Shown here: positions 1-7,826 of the stretch, piece by piece
Layout: every line of letters begins with the position of its first letter
How positions within the stretch are numbered: position 1 is the stretch's first letter
DNA from: Candidatus Alistipes intestinigallinarum
Lineage (GTDB): Bacteria; Bacteroidota; Bacteroidia; Bacteroidales; Rikenellaceae
Assembly (NCBI GenBank): GCA_019115745.1
Contig: DXDA01000007.1
Span: 43,484 to 107,483 of the forward strand
Direction: 5' to 3'
Length of the DNA stretch: 64,000 nucleotides
Notes under the pieces: generated by a model
Told to the model about the DNA's origin: nothing
What the model saw: only the letters and a program-made list of their open reading frames with translations
Database searches by the model: none
Program-made: the position numbers and the translations under genes

Positions 1-506
1 ACGTCTCGACCATCACACGCATGGACGAGGCGAGCCAACTGATCCAGAAGGAGCCGGTCGTTCTGAACGACCTGGTCGCCGAAGTCGCCGACGAAATGGC
101 CCTGAAACCCGCCGAACAGCGGCTGCGCGTAAATATCGATATTCCGAAACGGGTTGAAGTGATCGGAAATCCCGCCCTGCTGGGTTCGATCTTCCGCAAC
201 CTCGCGGACAATGCCTCGGCCTACTCCGGAGGCCGCGACCTCTACATTCAACTGCTGGACGATACCCCCGAAGAGTGCACGATCCTCGTCGCCGACAACG
301 GAATCGGAGTCAGCGACGAGCACCTGCCCCACCTCTTCGAACGCTTCTACCGCGTCGACAAGGGGCGTTCGCGCAAGATGGGCGGAACGGGACTCGGGCT
401 CTCGATCGTCAAGAACGCCGTGATGATTCACGGTGGCACGATCTCGGTCCGCAACCGCGACCGCGGCGGTCTCGAATTCTGCTTCACGCTCAAAAAAAGA
501 GCCTGA
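1..506 (+). CDS. Sensor histidine kinase, C-terminal part (5' end outside window)
   Basis: The reading frame is open from the first bases, so the gene starts upstream of the window. What is visible is the HATPase_c domain: an N-box (NLADNAS), a G1 box (DNGIGV), an F-box region (HLFERFYR) and a G2 box (GTGLGLSIVK). This is the ATP-binding half of a two-component kinase that phosphorylates a response regulator. The dimerisation helix with the phospho-accepting histidine lies outside. The sequence resembles PhoR-type kinases, and the next gene is a phosphate transporter, so a role in phosphate sensing is a reasonable inference. It could also be another HisKA-type kinase; the sensor domain is not visible. 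Confidence 0.9.
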   Translation, partial: VSTITRMDEASQLIQKEPVVLNDLVAEVADEMALKPAEQRLRVNIDIPKRVEVIGNPALLGSIFRNLADNASAYSGGRDLYIQLLDDTPEECTILVADNGIGVSDEHLPHLFERFYRVDKGRSRKMGGTGLGLSIVKNAVMIHGGTISVRNRDRGGLEFCFTLKKRA

Positions 507-717
507 CACGCAACGTTTCACAGCGTCGAAACACCTCTGTAACCGTTTTGTAATATCTGTTTCGGACCTTTGCTCCCGGTAAGCCCTACGCCCGGAATGT
601 CCCCCGCACAGCGCCGAATGCCGCCCCCGCGGAACCGATTGCGGCAGCCTCGCGTCGACAACTCCGGTGATGGCTTCCCAAAACGGGAAAAACCAAAAAC
701 GGAACAGATATTCTACT

Positions 718-2964
718 ATGTCGCCCTTGTTTACCGCCATCGTCATCATTCTGGCCATCCTGGCCGTGATGGGCATTGTCGTGGGTGTCGCCAACGACGC
801 CATCAACTTCCTCAACTCGGCCATCGGCTCGAAAGTCGCGCCGCGCCGCACGATCCTCTGGATCGCCGCAGCCGGTATTCTCGTCGGAACGCTTACCTCC
901 AGCGGCATGATGGAGGTCGCCCGCAGCGGCGTCTTCTATCCGGCGCAGTTCTCCTTCCCGGAGATCATGATGCTCTTTCTGGGCATGATGCTCGGAAACG
1001 TCCTGCTGCTCGACCTCTACAACACCCTCGGGCTCCCCACTTCAACCACCGTCTCGATGGTATTCGGGCTGTTGGGCGCCGCCGTCGCAACGGCTCTCTT
1101 CCGCATTGCCGCCGACCCCGCCTTCTCGCTGCAGGACCTCTCGCAGTTCATCAACACCGGAAAGGCCATGGTCATCATCGCCGCCATTCTGCTGTCGGTG
1201 GCCTTCGCCTTCATCGCAGGACTCATCTACATGTATGTCTCGCGCTTGATCTTCTCGTTCCGCTACGCACCCGTCTTCCGCCGCTGGGGAGCCGTATGGT
1301 GCGGAATCTCCCTCTCCGGAATCCTCTACTTCGCACTCTTCAAGGGACTCAAGAGCTCGGGGCTCATCCCCACGTCGGTCTCGGAGTACGTCACCGACCA
1401 CGTACTGCTCACGCTCCTCGCATTCTGGATCGTGGCATCCATCGTGCTGTGGCTCTTCCAGCGGATGCGGCTCAACATCATGCGCATCACGATCCTCTCG
1501 GGAACCTTCGCCCTGGCCCTGGCCTTCGCCGGAAACGACCTGGTGAACTTCATCGGCGTGCCCCTGGCCAGCTTCGACGCCTGGCAGATCGCCCGTGACG
1601 CCGGCAGCGAAACCATCATGATGGGTGCCCTCGAAGCCCCGGCCCGCGCAAACTTCCTGATTCTGCTCGTATCGGGACTGATCATGGTGCTGACGCTCTT
1701 CTTCTCGAAAAAGTCGCAGCACGTGGCTGAAACCGAGCTCTCGCTCGCCTCGCAGCACGAAGAGGAGGAGCGCTTCGGATCGACCTTCATCTCGCGCGGT
1801 CTGGTGCGGCTGACGCTGATGGCCAACAACCTCTGGACCGGAATCGTCCCAGCTCGGGTGCAGAAGGCCATCGACCGGCGCTTCGAACCGCTGCCCGCCG
1901 AAGAGCGCACCTCGGCCCAGTACGACATGATCCGCGCCGTGGTCAACCTCACCGCCGCCTCGGTCCTCATCGCCATCGGAACCTCCTACAAACTCCCGCT
2001 CTCGACCACCTATGTCGTCTTCATGGTCGCCATGGGTTCGTCGCTGGCCGACCGCACCTGGGGACGCGAGAGTGCCGTATACCGCATCACGGGTGTGATG
2101 GCCGTCATCTCGGGATGGTTCATCACCGCATTGGGCGGGTTCCTCATCGCACTGGCCGTCACGGCCCTGCTGCTCTGGGGCGGCTGGATTGCCGTCGTGG
2201 CGCTCACGGCACTCTGCGCCTGGCTGCTCATCCGCAGCCACCGCAAGACCCCCGAGTTGAAGGCCGAGGCCGAAAAGGCCCTGCTGCCGCTCGAAAAGGC
2301 CGAAACCCCCGACGAGGTGCTCTGCGCCTGCATCGGCGAGGTTTGCAACACGATGCAGGAGGTCACGCGCATCTACAACCGCACGCTCGTAGCCGTCTTC
2401 AAGGAGAACCGCAAAGTCCTCAAGGAGATGGTCCGCGACTCGAACCATCTCTTCGAAGAGGCCCGCGACCGCAAATACAACATCATGCCCACGCTGCGCC
2501 GCCTGCAGCGCTGCGACATCGACACCGGACACTTCTACGTACAGGTGGTCGACTACCTCTCGGAAGTGACCAAGGCGTTGATCCACATCACGCGCCCCGC
2601 CTTCGAGCACATCGACAACAACCACGAAGGCATGTCGAAGGAGCAGATCGTCGATCTGATGCGCGTGAACGACCAGGTGGAGGAGATCTTCGACAAGATC
2701 AACGACATGCTTGCCACGAAAGACTTCTCGGATCTCGATCTGGTGCTGGAGATGCGCGACCGGCTCTTCGACACGATCGTCGAGGCCATCAAAAGCCAGT
2801 TGCGACGCATCAACGGAAACCCCTCGACCTCGACCCGCGCCAGCGTGCTCTACCTGACGATCCTCAACGAGACCAAGACCATGGTGCTCCAGTCGCGGAA
2901 CCTGCTCAAGTCGCAGCACTACTTCCTGGAGGCGAAACACGAACTCGGATCCCCCCGCAAGTAG
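718..2964 (+). CDS. PiT-family inorganic phosphate transporter with PhoU-like C-terminal domain
   Basis: The protein (748 aa) is an inner-membrane phosphate permease. The PiT signature appears twice: GVANDAINFLNSAIGSK near the N-terminus and AGNDLVNFIGVPLAS in the second half, as expected for the internally duplicated family. About ten hydrophobic segments fill roughly residues 1-500. The last ~220 residues are a soluble, helical, charged region like PhoU, a common arrangement in Bacteroidota. In-frame starts also exist at GTG 667 and ATG 670, but they add a polar, poorly conserved leader; the ATG at 718 puts the first membrane helix at the N-terminus, as is usual. A strong hairpin follows the stop. 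Confidence 0.93.
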   Translation: MSPLFTAIVIILAILAVMGIVVGVANDAINFLNSAIGSKVAPRRTILWIAAAGILVGTLTSSGMMEVARSGVFYPAQFSFPEIMMLFLGMMLGNVLLLDLYNTLGLPTSTTVSMVFGLLGAAVATALFRIAADPAFSLQDLSQFINTGKAMVIIAAILLSVAFAFIAGLIYMYVSRLIFSFRYAPVFRRWGAVWCGISLSGILYFALFKGLKSSGLIPTSVSEYVTDHVLLTLLAFWIVASIVLWLFQRMRLNIMRITILSGTFALALAFAGNDLVNFIGVPLASFDAWQIARDAGSETIMMGALEAPARANFLILLVSGLIMVLTLFFSKKSQHVAETELSLASQHEEEERFGSTFISRGLVRLTLMANNLWTGIVPARVQKAIDRRFEPLPAEERTSAQYDMIRAVVNLTAASVLIAIGTSYKLPLSTTYVVFMVAMGSSLADRTWGRESAVYRITGVMAVISGWFITALGGFLIALAVTALLLWGGWIAVVALTALCAWLLIRSHRKTPELKAEAEKALLPLEKAETPDEVLCACIGEVCNTMQEVTRIYNRTLVAVFKENRKVLKEMVRDSNHLFEEARDRKYNIMPTLRRLQRCDIDTGHFYVQVVDYLSEVTKALIHITRPAFEHIDNNHEGMSKEQIVDLMRVNDQVEEIFDKINDMLATKDFSDLDLVLEMRDRLFDTIVEAIKSQLRRINGNPSTSTRASVLYLTILNETKTMVLQSRNLLKSQHYFLEAKHELGSPRK

Positions 2965-2990
2965 TCCGCACCGATCGTCATACGAATGTA

Positions 2991-3025
2991 ACGGGGCCGT
3001 CATTTCACTGAAACGACGGCCCCGT
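2991..3025 (+). terminator. Hairpin after the PiT gene
   Basis: An 11-base perfect inverted repeat (ACGGGGCCGTC and GACGGCCCCGT) with a 13-base loop starts 27 bases after the stop codon. Only a short T-rich stretch follows, and its right arm abuts a -7-like element, so it may separate the transporter transcript from the putative small RNA. Confidence 0.7.
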
Positions 3026-3032
3026 ATCTTTG
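3025..3032 (+). promoter_or_regulatory. -7 promoter element of a putative small RNA
   Basis: TATCTTTG matches the Bacteroidetes TAnnTTTG consensus exactly. A TTTC that could act as the -33 element lies at 3003-3006, 18 bases upstream. No rightward coding region follows, which suggests that a non-coding transcript begins near 3039. Confidence 0.5.
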
Positions 3033-3038
3033 TGATGT

Positions 3039-3133
3039 GAAAACCGGGAGAGGCTTTCACAAGTTGGTTTTAGGTTACATAAGTAGGTTAGTGGGAGATG
3101 CAGCGACGCGACGTCGCGGCATCTTCGTTTTTT
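3039..3133 (+). ncRNA. Candidate small non-coding RNA
   Basis: The ~95-base interval has the three parts of a small RNA gene. A consensus -7 box lies just upstream. A stem (TGTGAAA at 3036-3042 with TTTCACA at 3055-3061) sits near the presumed 5' end. A long GC-rich stem (AGATGC, A, GCGACG, then CGTCGC, G, GCATCT) at 3096-3124 is followed by six T residues. The middle is a single-stranded-looking G/T-rich stretch with repeated AGGTTA and GTAGGTTAG words. No plausible reading frame runs through it, and it lies between convergent genes. I do not recognise a known RNA family. The promoter and terminator are seen; the transcript is inferred. Confidence 0.45.
3096..3133 (+). terminator. Rho-independent terminator of the putative small RNA
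   Basis: A stem of two 6-base paired blocks separated by single unpaired bases, with a 3-base loop, is followed by TCG and then a run of six T. It is one of the strongest intrinsic-terminator shapes in the window and reads rightward. Confidence 0.7.
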
Positions 3134-3166
3134 ACGCCCCTCGGTCCGGAAAAAGGCACCGGCAGC

Positions 3167-3559
3167 CTATTTTTCCATATCCTTGAGGTGGATCTCCAGC
3201 GCCCGGACCGAAATCTGGATCTCCCAGATCGAGACCCCCAGCGAAGCGATCAGCAACAGCAGGGCAACCCCGAACACCCAGGCCGAAAGGGTGAAGAAAT
3301 CCACGTAGATCAGGAACATCGTCACCACACAGAGAAACAGGCTCGATACACCGAGCGCCTGCATCGTACGGGTCAGGCGGAGTCGGCGGCGGAGGTTGTC
3401 GATCTGCGCCTGCGTCACCTTCGAAGGGTGTTGCAGGTGCTGCTCCTTGAGCGTGCGAACCAGTTGCGCATAGGAGAGAAACCGGTTCGTGTAGGCCAGC
3501 AGGATCAGCGAAACGGCCGAAAACAGCAGGGTCGGAGTGGTCAGCGTAAGTTCTTCCAT
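3167..3559 (-). CDS. DUF2721 family membrane protein
   Basis: This 130-residue protein starts with the LTTPTLLFSAVSLILLAYTNR segment typical of DUF2721 and has three hydrophobic segments: one near the N-terminus and two after a charged cytoplasmic stretch rich in Arg and Gln. Its function is not known. The frame extends upstream to an ATG at 3619, but a consensus -7 promoter (TACCTTTG on this strand, 3599-3592) lies inside that extension. The ATG at 3559, which also begins the conserved family sequence, is therefore the better start. The gene is monocistronic and converges on the small RNA and transporter. Confidence 0.85.
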   Translation of the reverse strand: MEELTLTTPTLLFSAVSLILLAYTNRFLSYAQLVRTLKEQHLQHPSKVTQAQIDNLRRRLRLTRTMQALGVSSLFLCVVTMFLIYVDFFTLSAWVFGVALLLLIASLGVSIWEIQISVRALEIHLKDMEK

Positions 3560-3591
3560 AGCAGTCTGCGGATTAAACGTTCTTCGTACCG

Positions 3592-3620
3592 CAAAGGTAT
3601 ACATTTTCCCCGATTCCAAA
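3592..3620 (-). promoter_or_regulatory. Promoter of the DUF2721 gene
   Basis: On the minus strand TTTG (3620-3617) is followed after 17 bases by TACCTTTG (3599-3592), matching the Bacteroidetes -33/-7 pattern. It lies 33 bases upstream of the ATG at 3559 and fixes the choice of that start. Confidence 0.7.
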
Positions 3621-3720
3621 AAGCAATCCCAGGCAGCCCTTCGAATACCGAAATCCAGGTATTTTTTAAATTTTTATAAGAAATTGTAAGCAAAATTCGT
3701 CCCGTATGAAAAAAACAACC

Positions 3721-3728
3721 TATCTTTG
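3721..3728 (+). promoter_or_regulatory. -7 promoter element of pflB
   Basis: TATCTTTG matches TAnnTTTG and lies 50 bases before the pflB ATG. A TTCG at 3696-3699 is the best -33 candidate, at 21 bases. The upstream sequence is A/T rich, as is common for strong promoters in this phylum. Confidence 0.6.
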
Positions 3729-3778
3729 TGCGCCGAAAGTAGACAATCTTAATCCCAAAACGAACAATAACGCATCTT

Positions 3779-6007
3779 ATGGAACTGAACAAAACCTTCA
3801 TCGACGGGCTTTGGAGCAAGGAGATCAACGTCACGAGTTTCGTGCAGACGAACATCACCCCCTATCTGGGCGACGCATCGTTCCTGCAAGGACCCACCGA
3901 CCGCACCCGACACATCTGGAACCTCTGCCTCAAGGCCATCGAAGAGGAGCGTCAGAACAACGGCATCCGCTCGCTGGACAACAAGACCGTCTCGACAATC
4001 ACCTCCCACAAGGCCGGATACATCGACCGTGAGAACGAGCTGATCGTGGGTCTGCAGACCGACGAGCTCCTCAAGCGCGCCATCAAACCCTTCGGCGGCA
4101 TCAACGTCGTCTCGCGCGCCTGCAAGGAGAACGGCGTGGATGTCGACGAGAAGGTGCGCGACATCTTCACCCACTACCGCAAAACCCACAACGACGGCGT
4201 CTTCGACGTCTACACCGAGGAGATCCGCTCGTTCCGCTCGCTGGGATTCCTCACCGGACTGCCGGACAACTACGCCCGCGGCCGCATCATCGGTGACTAC
4301 CGTCGTCTGGCGCTCTACGGAACCGACCGGCTGATCGAGGCCAAGCAGCAGGATCTGCGCAACCTCACCGGCCCGATGACCGAGGCCCGCATCCGCCTGC
4401 GCGAAGAGGTCGCCGAGCAGATCAAGGCCCTGAAGGATATCCGTACCATGGGTGAATACTACGGCCTGGACCTCAGCCGCCCGGCTCACTCGGCTCAGGA
4501 GGCCGTGCAGTGGGTATACATGGCCTATCTGGCTGCGGTCAAGGAGCAGGACGGGGCCGCCATGTCGCTGGGTAACGTCTCGTCGTTCCTCGACATCTTC
4601 ATCGAGTACGACCTGGCCCACGGCCTGATCGACGAGTCGTTCGCCCAGGAGCTCATCGACCAGTTCGTCATCAAGCTCCGCATGGTGCGCCACCTGCGTA
4701 TGCAGTCCTACAACGACATCTTCGCCGGAGACCCCACGTGGGTGACCGAGGCCATCGGCGGACGCTTCAACGACGGCCGCACGAAGGTCACGAAGACCTC
4801 GTTCCGCTTCCTGCAGACGCTCTACAACCTCGGTCCCTCGCCCGAGCCCAACCTCACGATCCTCTGGAGCCCCGATCTGCCGCAGGGTTTCAAGGACTTC
4901 TGCGCCAAGGTGTCGTCCGACACCAGCTCGATCCAGTACGAGAACGACGACCTGATGCGCGAAGTACGCCACTCGGACGACTACGGTATCGCCTGCTGCG
5001 TGTCGTATCAGGACATCGGCCGTCAGATCCAGTTCTTCGGCGCCCGCTGCAACCTGGCCAAAGCCCTGCTGCTGGCCATCAACGAGGGCCGCTGCGAGAA
5101 CACCGGAACGGTGATGGTCAAGGGCATCCCGGCCCTCTCGGAAGGCCCGCTGCGCTTCGAGGAGGTGATGCAGAACTACAAGAAGGTGCTGCATGAGATC
5201 GCCCGCGTCTACAACGAGGCGATGAACATCATCCACTACATGCACGACAAGTACTACTACGAGAAGGCTCAGATGGCATTCGTCGACACCGACCCGCGCA
5301 TCAACCTCGCCTACGGTGTGGCCGGTCTCTCGATCGCCCTCGACTCCCTCTCGGCCATCAAGTACGCCAAGGTGACGCCCATCCGCAACGAGCAGGGCCT
5401 CACCGAGAGCTTCGACATCCAGGGCGAATTCCCCTGCTTCGGCAACAACGACGACCGTGTCGACCACCTCGGCGTCGACCTGGTCTACTACTTCAGCGAG
5501 GAGTTGAAGAAGCTGCCCGTCTACAAGAACGCCCGTCCGACGCTGTCGCTGCTGACGATCACCTCGAACGTGATGTACGGCAAGAAGACCGGCGCCACGC
5601 CCGACGGCCGCGCCAAGGGCGTAGCCTTCGCTCCGGGCGCCAACCCCATGCACGGACGCGACAAGAGCGGCGCCATCGCTTCGCTCTCGTCGGTGGCCAA
5701 ACTGCGCTACCGCGACTCGCAGGACGGCATCTCGAATACCTTCTCGATCGTCCCGAAATCGCTGGGCCCCACGCCCGAGGAGCGGGTCGAGAACCTCGTG
5801 ACGATGCTCGACGGCTACTTCACGAAGGGTGCCCACCACCTGAACGTCAACGTCCTGAACCGCGAAATGCTCGAGGATGCCATGGAGCATCCCGAGAAGT
5901 ATCCGCAGTTGACGATCCGCGTCTCGGGCTACGCCGTGAACTTCACCAAACTGAGCCGCGAGCATCAGTTGGAGGTCATCAGCCGCAGTTTTCATGAGCG
6001 CATGTAA
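3779..6007 (+). CDS. pflB: Formate C-acetyltransferase (pyruvate formate-lyase)
   Basis: This glycyl-radical enzyme converts pyruvate and CoA to acetyl-CoA and formate during anaerobic growth, in the cytoplasm. The length (742 aa) is close to the 760 aa of the E. coli enzyme. The catalytic cysteine pair is at residues 406-407 (IACCVSYQD), and the radical-bearing glycine is at residue 717 in RVSGYAVNF near the C-terminus. The activating enzyme is encoded 87 bases downstream on the same strand, so the two form an operon. A -7 promoter box lies 50 bases upstream. No key residue is missing. Confidence 0.98.
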   Translation: MELNKTFIDGLWSKEINVTSFVQTNITPYLGDASFLQGPTDRTRHIWNLCLKAIEEERQNNGIRSLDNKTVSTITSHKAGYIDRENELIVGLQTDELLKRAIKPFGGINVVSRACKENGVDVDEKVRDIFTHYRKTHNDGVFDVYTEEIRSFRSLGFLTGLPDNYARGRIIGDYRRLALYGTDRLIEAKQQDLRNLTGPMTEARIRLREEVAEQIKALKDIRTMGEYYGLDLSRPAHSAQEAVQWVYMAYLAAVKEQDGAAMSLGNVSSFLDIFIEYDLAHGLIDESFAQELIDQFVIKLRMVRHLRMQSYNDIFAGDPTWVTEAIGGRFNDGRTKVTKTSFRFLQTLYNLGPSPEPNLTILWSPDLPQGFKDFCAKVSSDTSSIQYENDDLMREVRHSDDYGIACCVSYQDIGRQIQFFGARCNLAKALLLAINEGRCENTGTVMVKGIPALSEGPLRFEEVMQNYKKVLHEIARVYNEAMNIIHYMHDKYYYEKAQMAFVDTDPRINLAYGVAGLSIALDSLSAIKYAKVTPIRNEQGLTESFDIQGEFPCFGNNDDRVDHLGVDLVYYFSEELKKLPVYKNARPTLSLLTITSNVMYGKKTGATPDGRAKGVAFAPGANPMHGRDKSGAIASLSSVAKLRYRDSQDGISNTFSIVPKSLGPTPEERVENLVTMLDGYFTKGAHHLNVNVLNREMLEDAMEHPEKYPQLTIRVSGYAVNFTKLSREHQLEVISRSFHERM

Positions 6008-6094
6008 GCTCCCGAACGACGGGGAGGGTTGCGGGGATGCGTTCCGGCTCCCGACAACCGCCGCCCGAAGTATGACTCAAAACCAACGACACCG

Positions 6095-6820
6095 ATGATT
6101 CGCGTACACTCCTACGAATCGATGGGAACTTTCGACGGGCCGGGACTCCGGCTCGTCGTTTTCCTGCAGGGCTGCAACTTCCGCTGCCTCTACTGCGCCA
6201 ATCCCGACACGATCGAGGCCTGCGGTGGCACGCTCACCCCGGCGGAGGAGATCCTCCGCATGGCCGTCGACCAGAAACCCTTCTACGGCCGACGGGGCGG
6301 CGTAACCTTCTCGGGCGGCGAACCGACCTTTCAGGCCGCGGCGCTCGTCCCGCTGGTCCGGGCGCTGAAAGAGGCGGGCATCCACGTCTGTCTCGACTCG
6401 AACGGCGGGGTGTGGAATCCGGCCGTCGAGGAGCTGCTGGGGCTGGTGGATCTGGTGCTGCTCGACGTGAAGCAGGCCAACCCCGAACGCCACAAGGGGC
6501 TCACGGGGCGCGAAAACACCCAGACGCTCCGCACGGCAGCCTGGCTCGAAGCCCACGGCAAACCTTTCTGGCTGCGCTACGTTCTCGTCCCGGGGCACAG
6601 CGACGCCGAAGCCGATATTCGGCTGCTGGGCGAACGGCTCGGCGGCTACCGCTCGATCGAACGCGTCGAGTTGCTGCCGTACCACACGCTCGGCGTCCAC
6701 AAGTACGAGGCGATGGGGCTGGAGTACCAGCTGCGCGACGTACGGGAGAATACGCCCGAGCAGATCGACCGGGCCGCAGCGCTGTTGCGGGAGTATTTCC
6801 CGACGGTGGTGGTCAACTGA
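6095..6820 (+). CDS. pflA: Pyruvate formate-lyase activating enzyme (radical SAM)
   Basis: The enzyme uses S-adenosylmethionine and a 4Fe-4S cluster to make the glycyl radical on PflB. The cluster ligands are visible as C27, C31 and C34 in GCNFRCLYC, followed by a TFSGGEP glycine-rich SAM-binding motif and a DVKQ strand typical of PFL activases. The product is 241 aa, the usual size. An upstream in-frame start at 6029 would add 22 unrelated residues; MIRVHSYESMGTFDGPG is the conserved N-terminus, so 6095 is chosen. It lies downstream of pflB with no terminator between them. Confidence 0.97.
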   Translation: MIRVHSYESMGTFDGPGLRLVVFLQGCNFRCLYCANPDTIEACGGTLTPAEEILRMAVDQKPFYGRRGGVTFSGGEPTFQAAALVPLVRALKEAGIHVCLDSNGGVWNPAVEELLGLVDLVLLDVKQANPERHKGLTGRENTQTLRTAAWLEAHGKPFWLRYVLVPGHSDAEADIRLLGERLGGYRSIERVELLPYHTLGVHKYEAMGLEYQLRDVRENTPEQIDRAAALLREYFPTVVVN

Positions 6821-6853
6821 CCCGCTGCCGTGTATCGCCCCAGTGCGAAAACC

Positions 6854-6890
6854 GAAAGGGCCCAGACTCACGCAGGAGTCCGGGCCCTTC
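6854..6890. terminator. Bidirectional terminator between pflA and the convergent nuclease-fold gene
   Basis: GAAAGGGCCCAGACTC pairs with GAGTCCGGGCCCTTC across a 6-base loop, with one mismatch. It lies between two convergent stop codons (6820 and 6911) and can serve both strands. Confidence 0.8.
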
Positions 6891-6910
6891 GCTTCGATCC
6901 GACCGAATGA

Positions 6911-7801
6911 TCAGAAACCCGTCGTCAACAGGATCGGATAGTGGTCGGAGATATAGGGAACCCCGTAATTGTCCGTAATCGTGCGGAATGACTTGGCAAC
7001 GGCATTCCGGTAGAAGATATGGTCCAGGTTCCGTTTCGGGGTGGCCGTACCGCTTCCGTAGTTGTTAAAACTGTACACATTCCCCTCAAGATCGAGGGCT
7101 CGTCCAGCCGACATCCACTGGTAGTAGGGTGTCAGCGCCTCCCGCGAGGCGTCGTCCGTCGCATAGGAGCAGTTCATGTCGCCCGTGATGAAGAGCATGG
7201 CATTCTCCCCGGCCAGCTCCTTCATCTTCGAGACGTTGAGCTTCGCGCTCTTCTCCCGGGCCGAGATATTCGAGGCATAAGCCGGCATGTGGGTCGTAAA
7301 GAGCCAGAAATCCTTGTCGGTCCCGACCTCCTTCAGATGGGCCCAAACGGTCGTATGCCACTGGGAAGCCTCCCAAGCATAAGAAGGTTTGTCGGGCGTA
7401 TCGCTCAGGAAGTAGTAGCCCCAGTCGATGCGCGTAAAGCGGCTCTTGCGATACAGCAGCACCGAGTTGCCACCCTCTTTGGTACCCGTATTGGGCACTT
7501 CGAGCATCTCGTAATCGGGAAGGTTCTCCTTCAGGTAATCGCGCTGAGCGGTCCGCGGCTCCTGCATTCCGATCACGTCGGGCTGGATGCTGTTGATCAT
7601 CTTCACACACGGGGCCTTGCGGACATCCCAGGCCTTGTCGCCCGTATCGCTCGTCGTGACGCAGCGGATGTTGAACGACATCACCTTCAAGGTGTTCGCA
7701 GAGGCACCGCCTCCGCTCGGGCCCGGATTGTCATCACTGCCTGACGAGCATCCCAGGGCGCACAATACGATTCCGTACAGCAAATACTTCAGTTTTTCCA
7801 T
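6911..7801 (-). CDS. Endonuclease/exonuclease/phosphatase-fold lipoprotein
   Basis: The 296-residue product has a lipoprotein signal (LCALGC, Cys 18) followed by SSGSDDN, which suggests export to the cell surface. The mature part is an EEP (DNase I-like) fold: SFNIR with Asn 44, QEP with Glu 81, THMP with His 171, GDMN at 207-210, LDHIFYR at 259-265 and SDHYP at 285-289. These are the metal and catalytic residues of the superfamily and all appear intact. EEP enzymes hydrolyse phosphodiesters or phosphomonoesters in DNA, lipids or inositol phosphates; the substrate here cannot be told. It lies 25 bases after the mosaic lipoprotein gene, so the two are probably co-transcribed. Confidence 0.88.
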   Translation of the reverse strand: MEKLKYLLYGIVLCALGCSSGSDDNPGPSGGGASANTLKVMSFNIRCVTTSDTGDKAWDVRKAPCVKMINSIQPDVIGMQEPRTAQRDYLKENLPDYEMLEVPNTGTKEGGNSVLLYRKSRFTRIDWGYYFLSDTPDKPSYAWEASQWHTTVWAHLKEVGTDKDFWLFTTHMPAYASNISAREKSAKLNVSKMKELAGENAMLFITGDMNCSYATDDASREALTPYYQWMSAGRALDLEGNVYSFNNYGSGTATPKRNLDHIFYRNAVAKSFRTITDNYGVPYISDHYPILLTTGF

Positions 7802-7826
7802 GTTCTTATCGTTTTAAGTGTTGGAT

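Noticed and set aside
547..572. Possible promoter before the PiT gene (TTTG ... CCTTTG)
   Set aside because: The spacing is about 14 bases and the TA of the -7 box is missing, so it is too weak to list.
1042..3060. Long minus-strand open frame (672 codons) opposite the PiT gene
   Set aside because: The translation is low-complexity (Gly, Asp, Glu, Val and His rich) with no fold or signal. It is the mirror of a high-GC codon pattern; the plus-strand transporter is clear.
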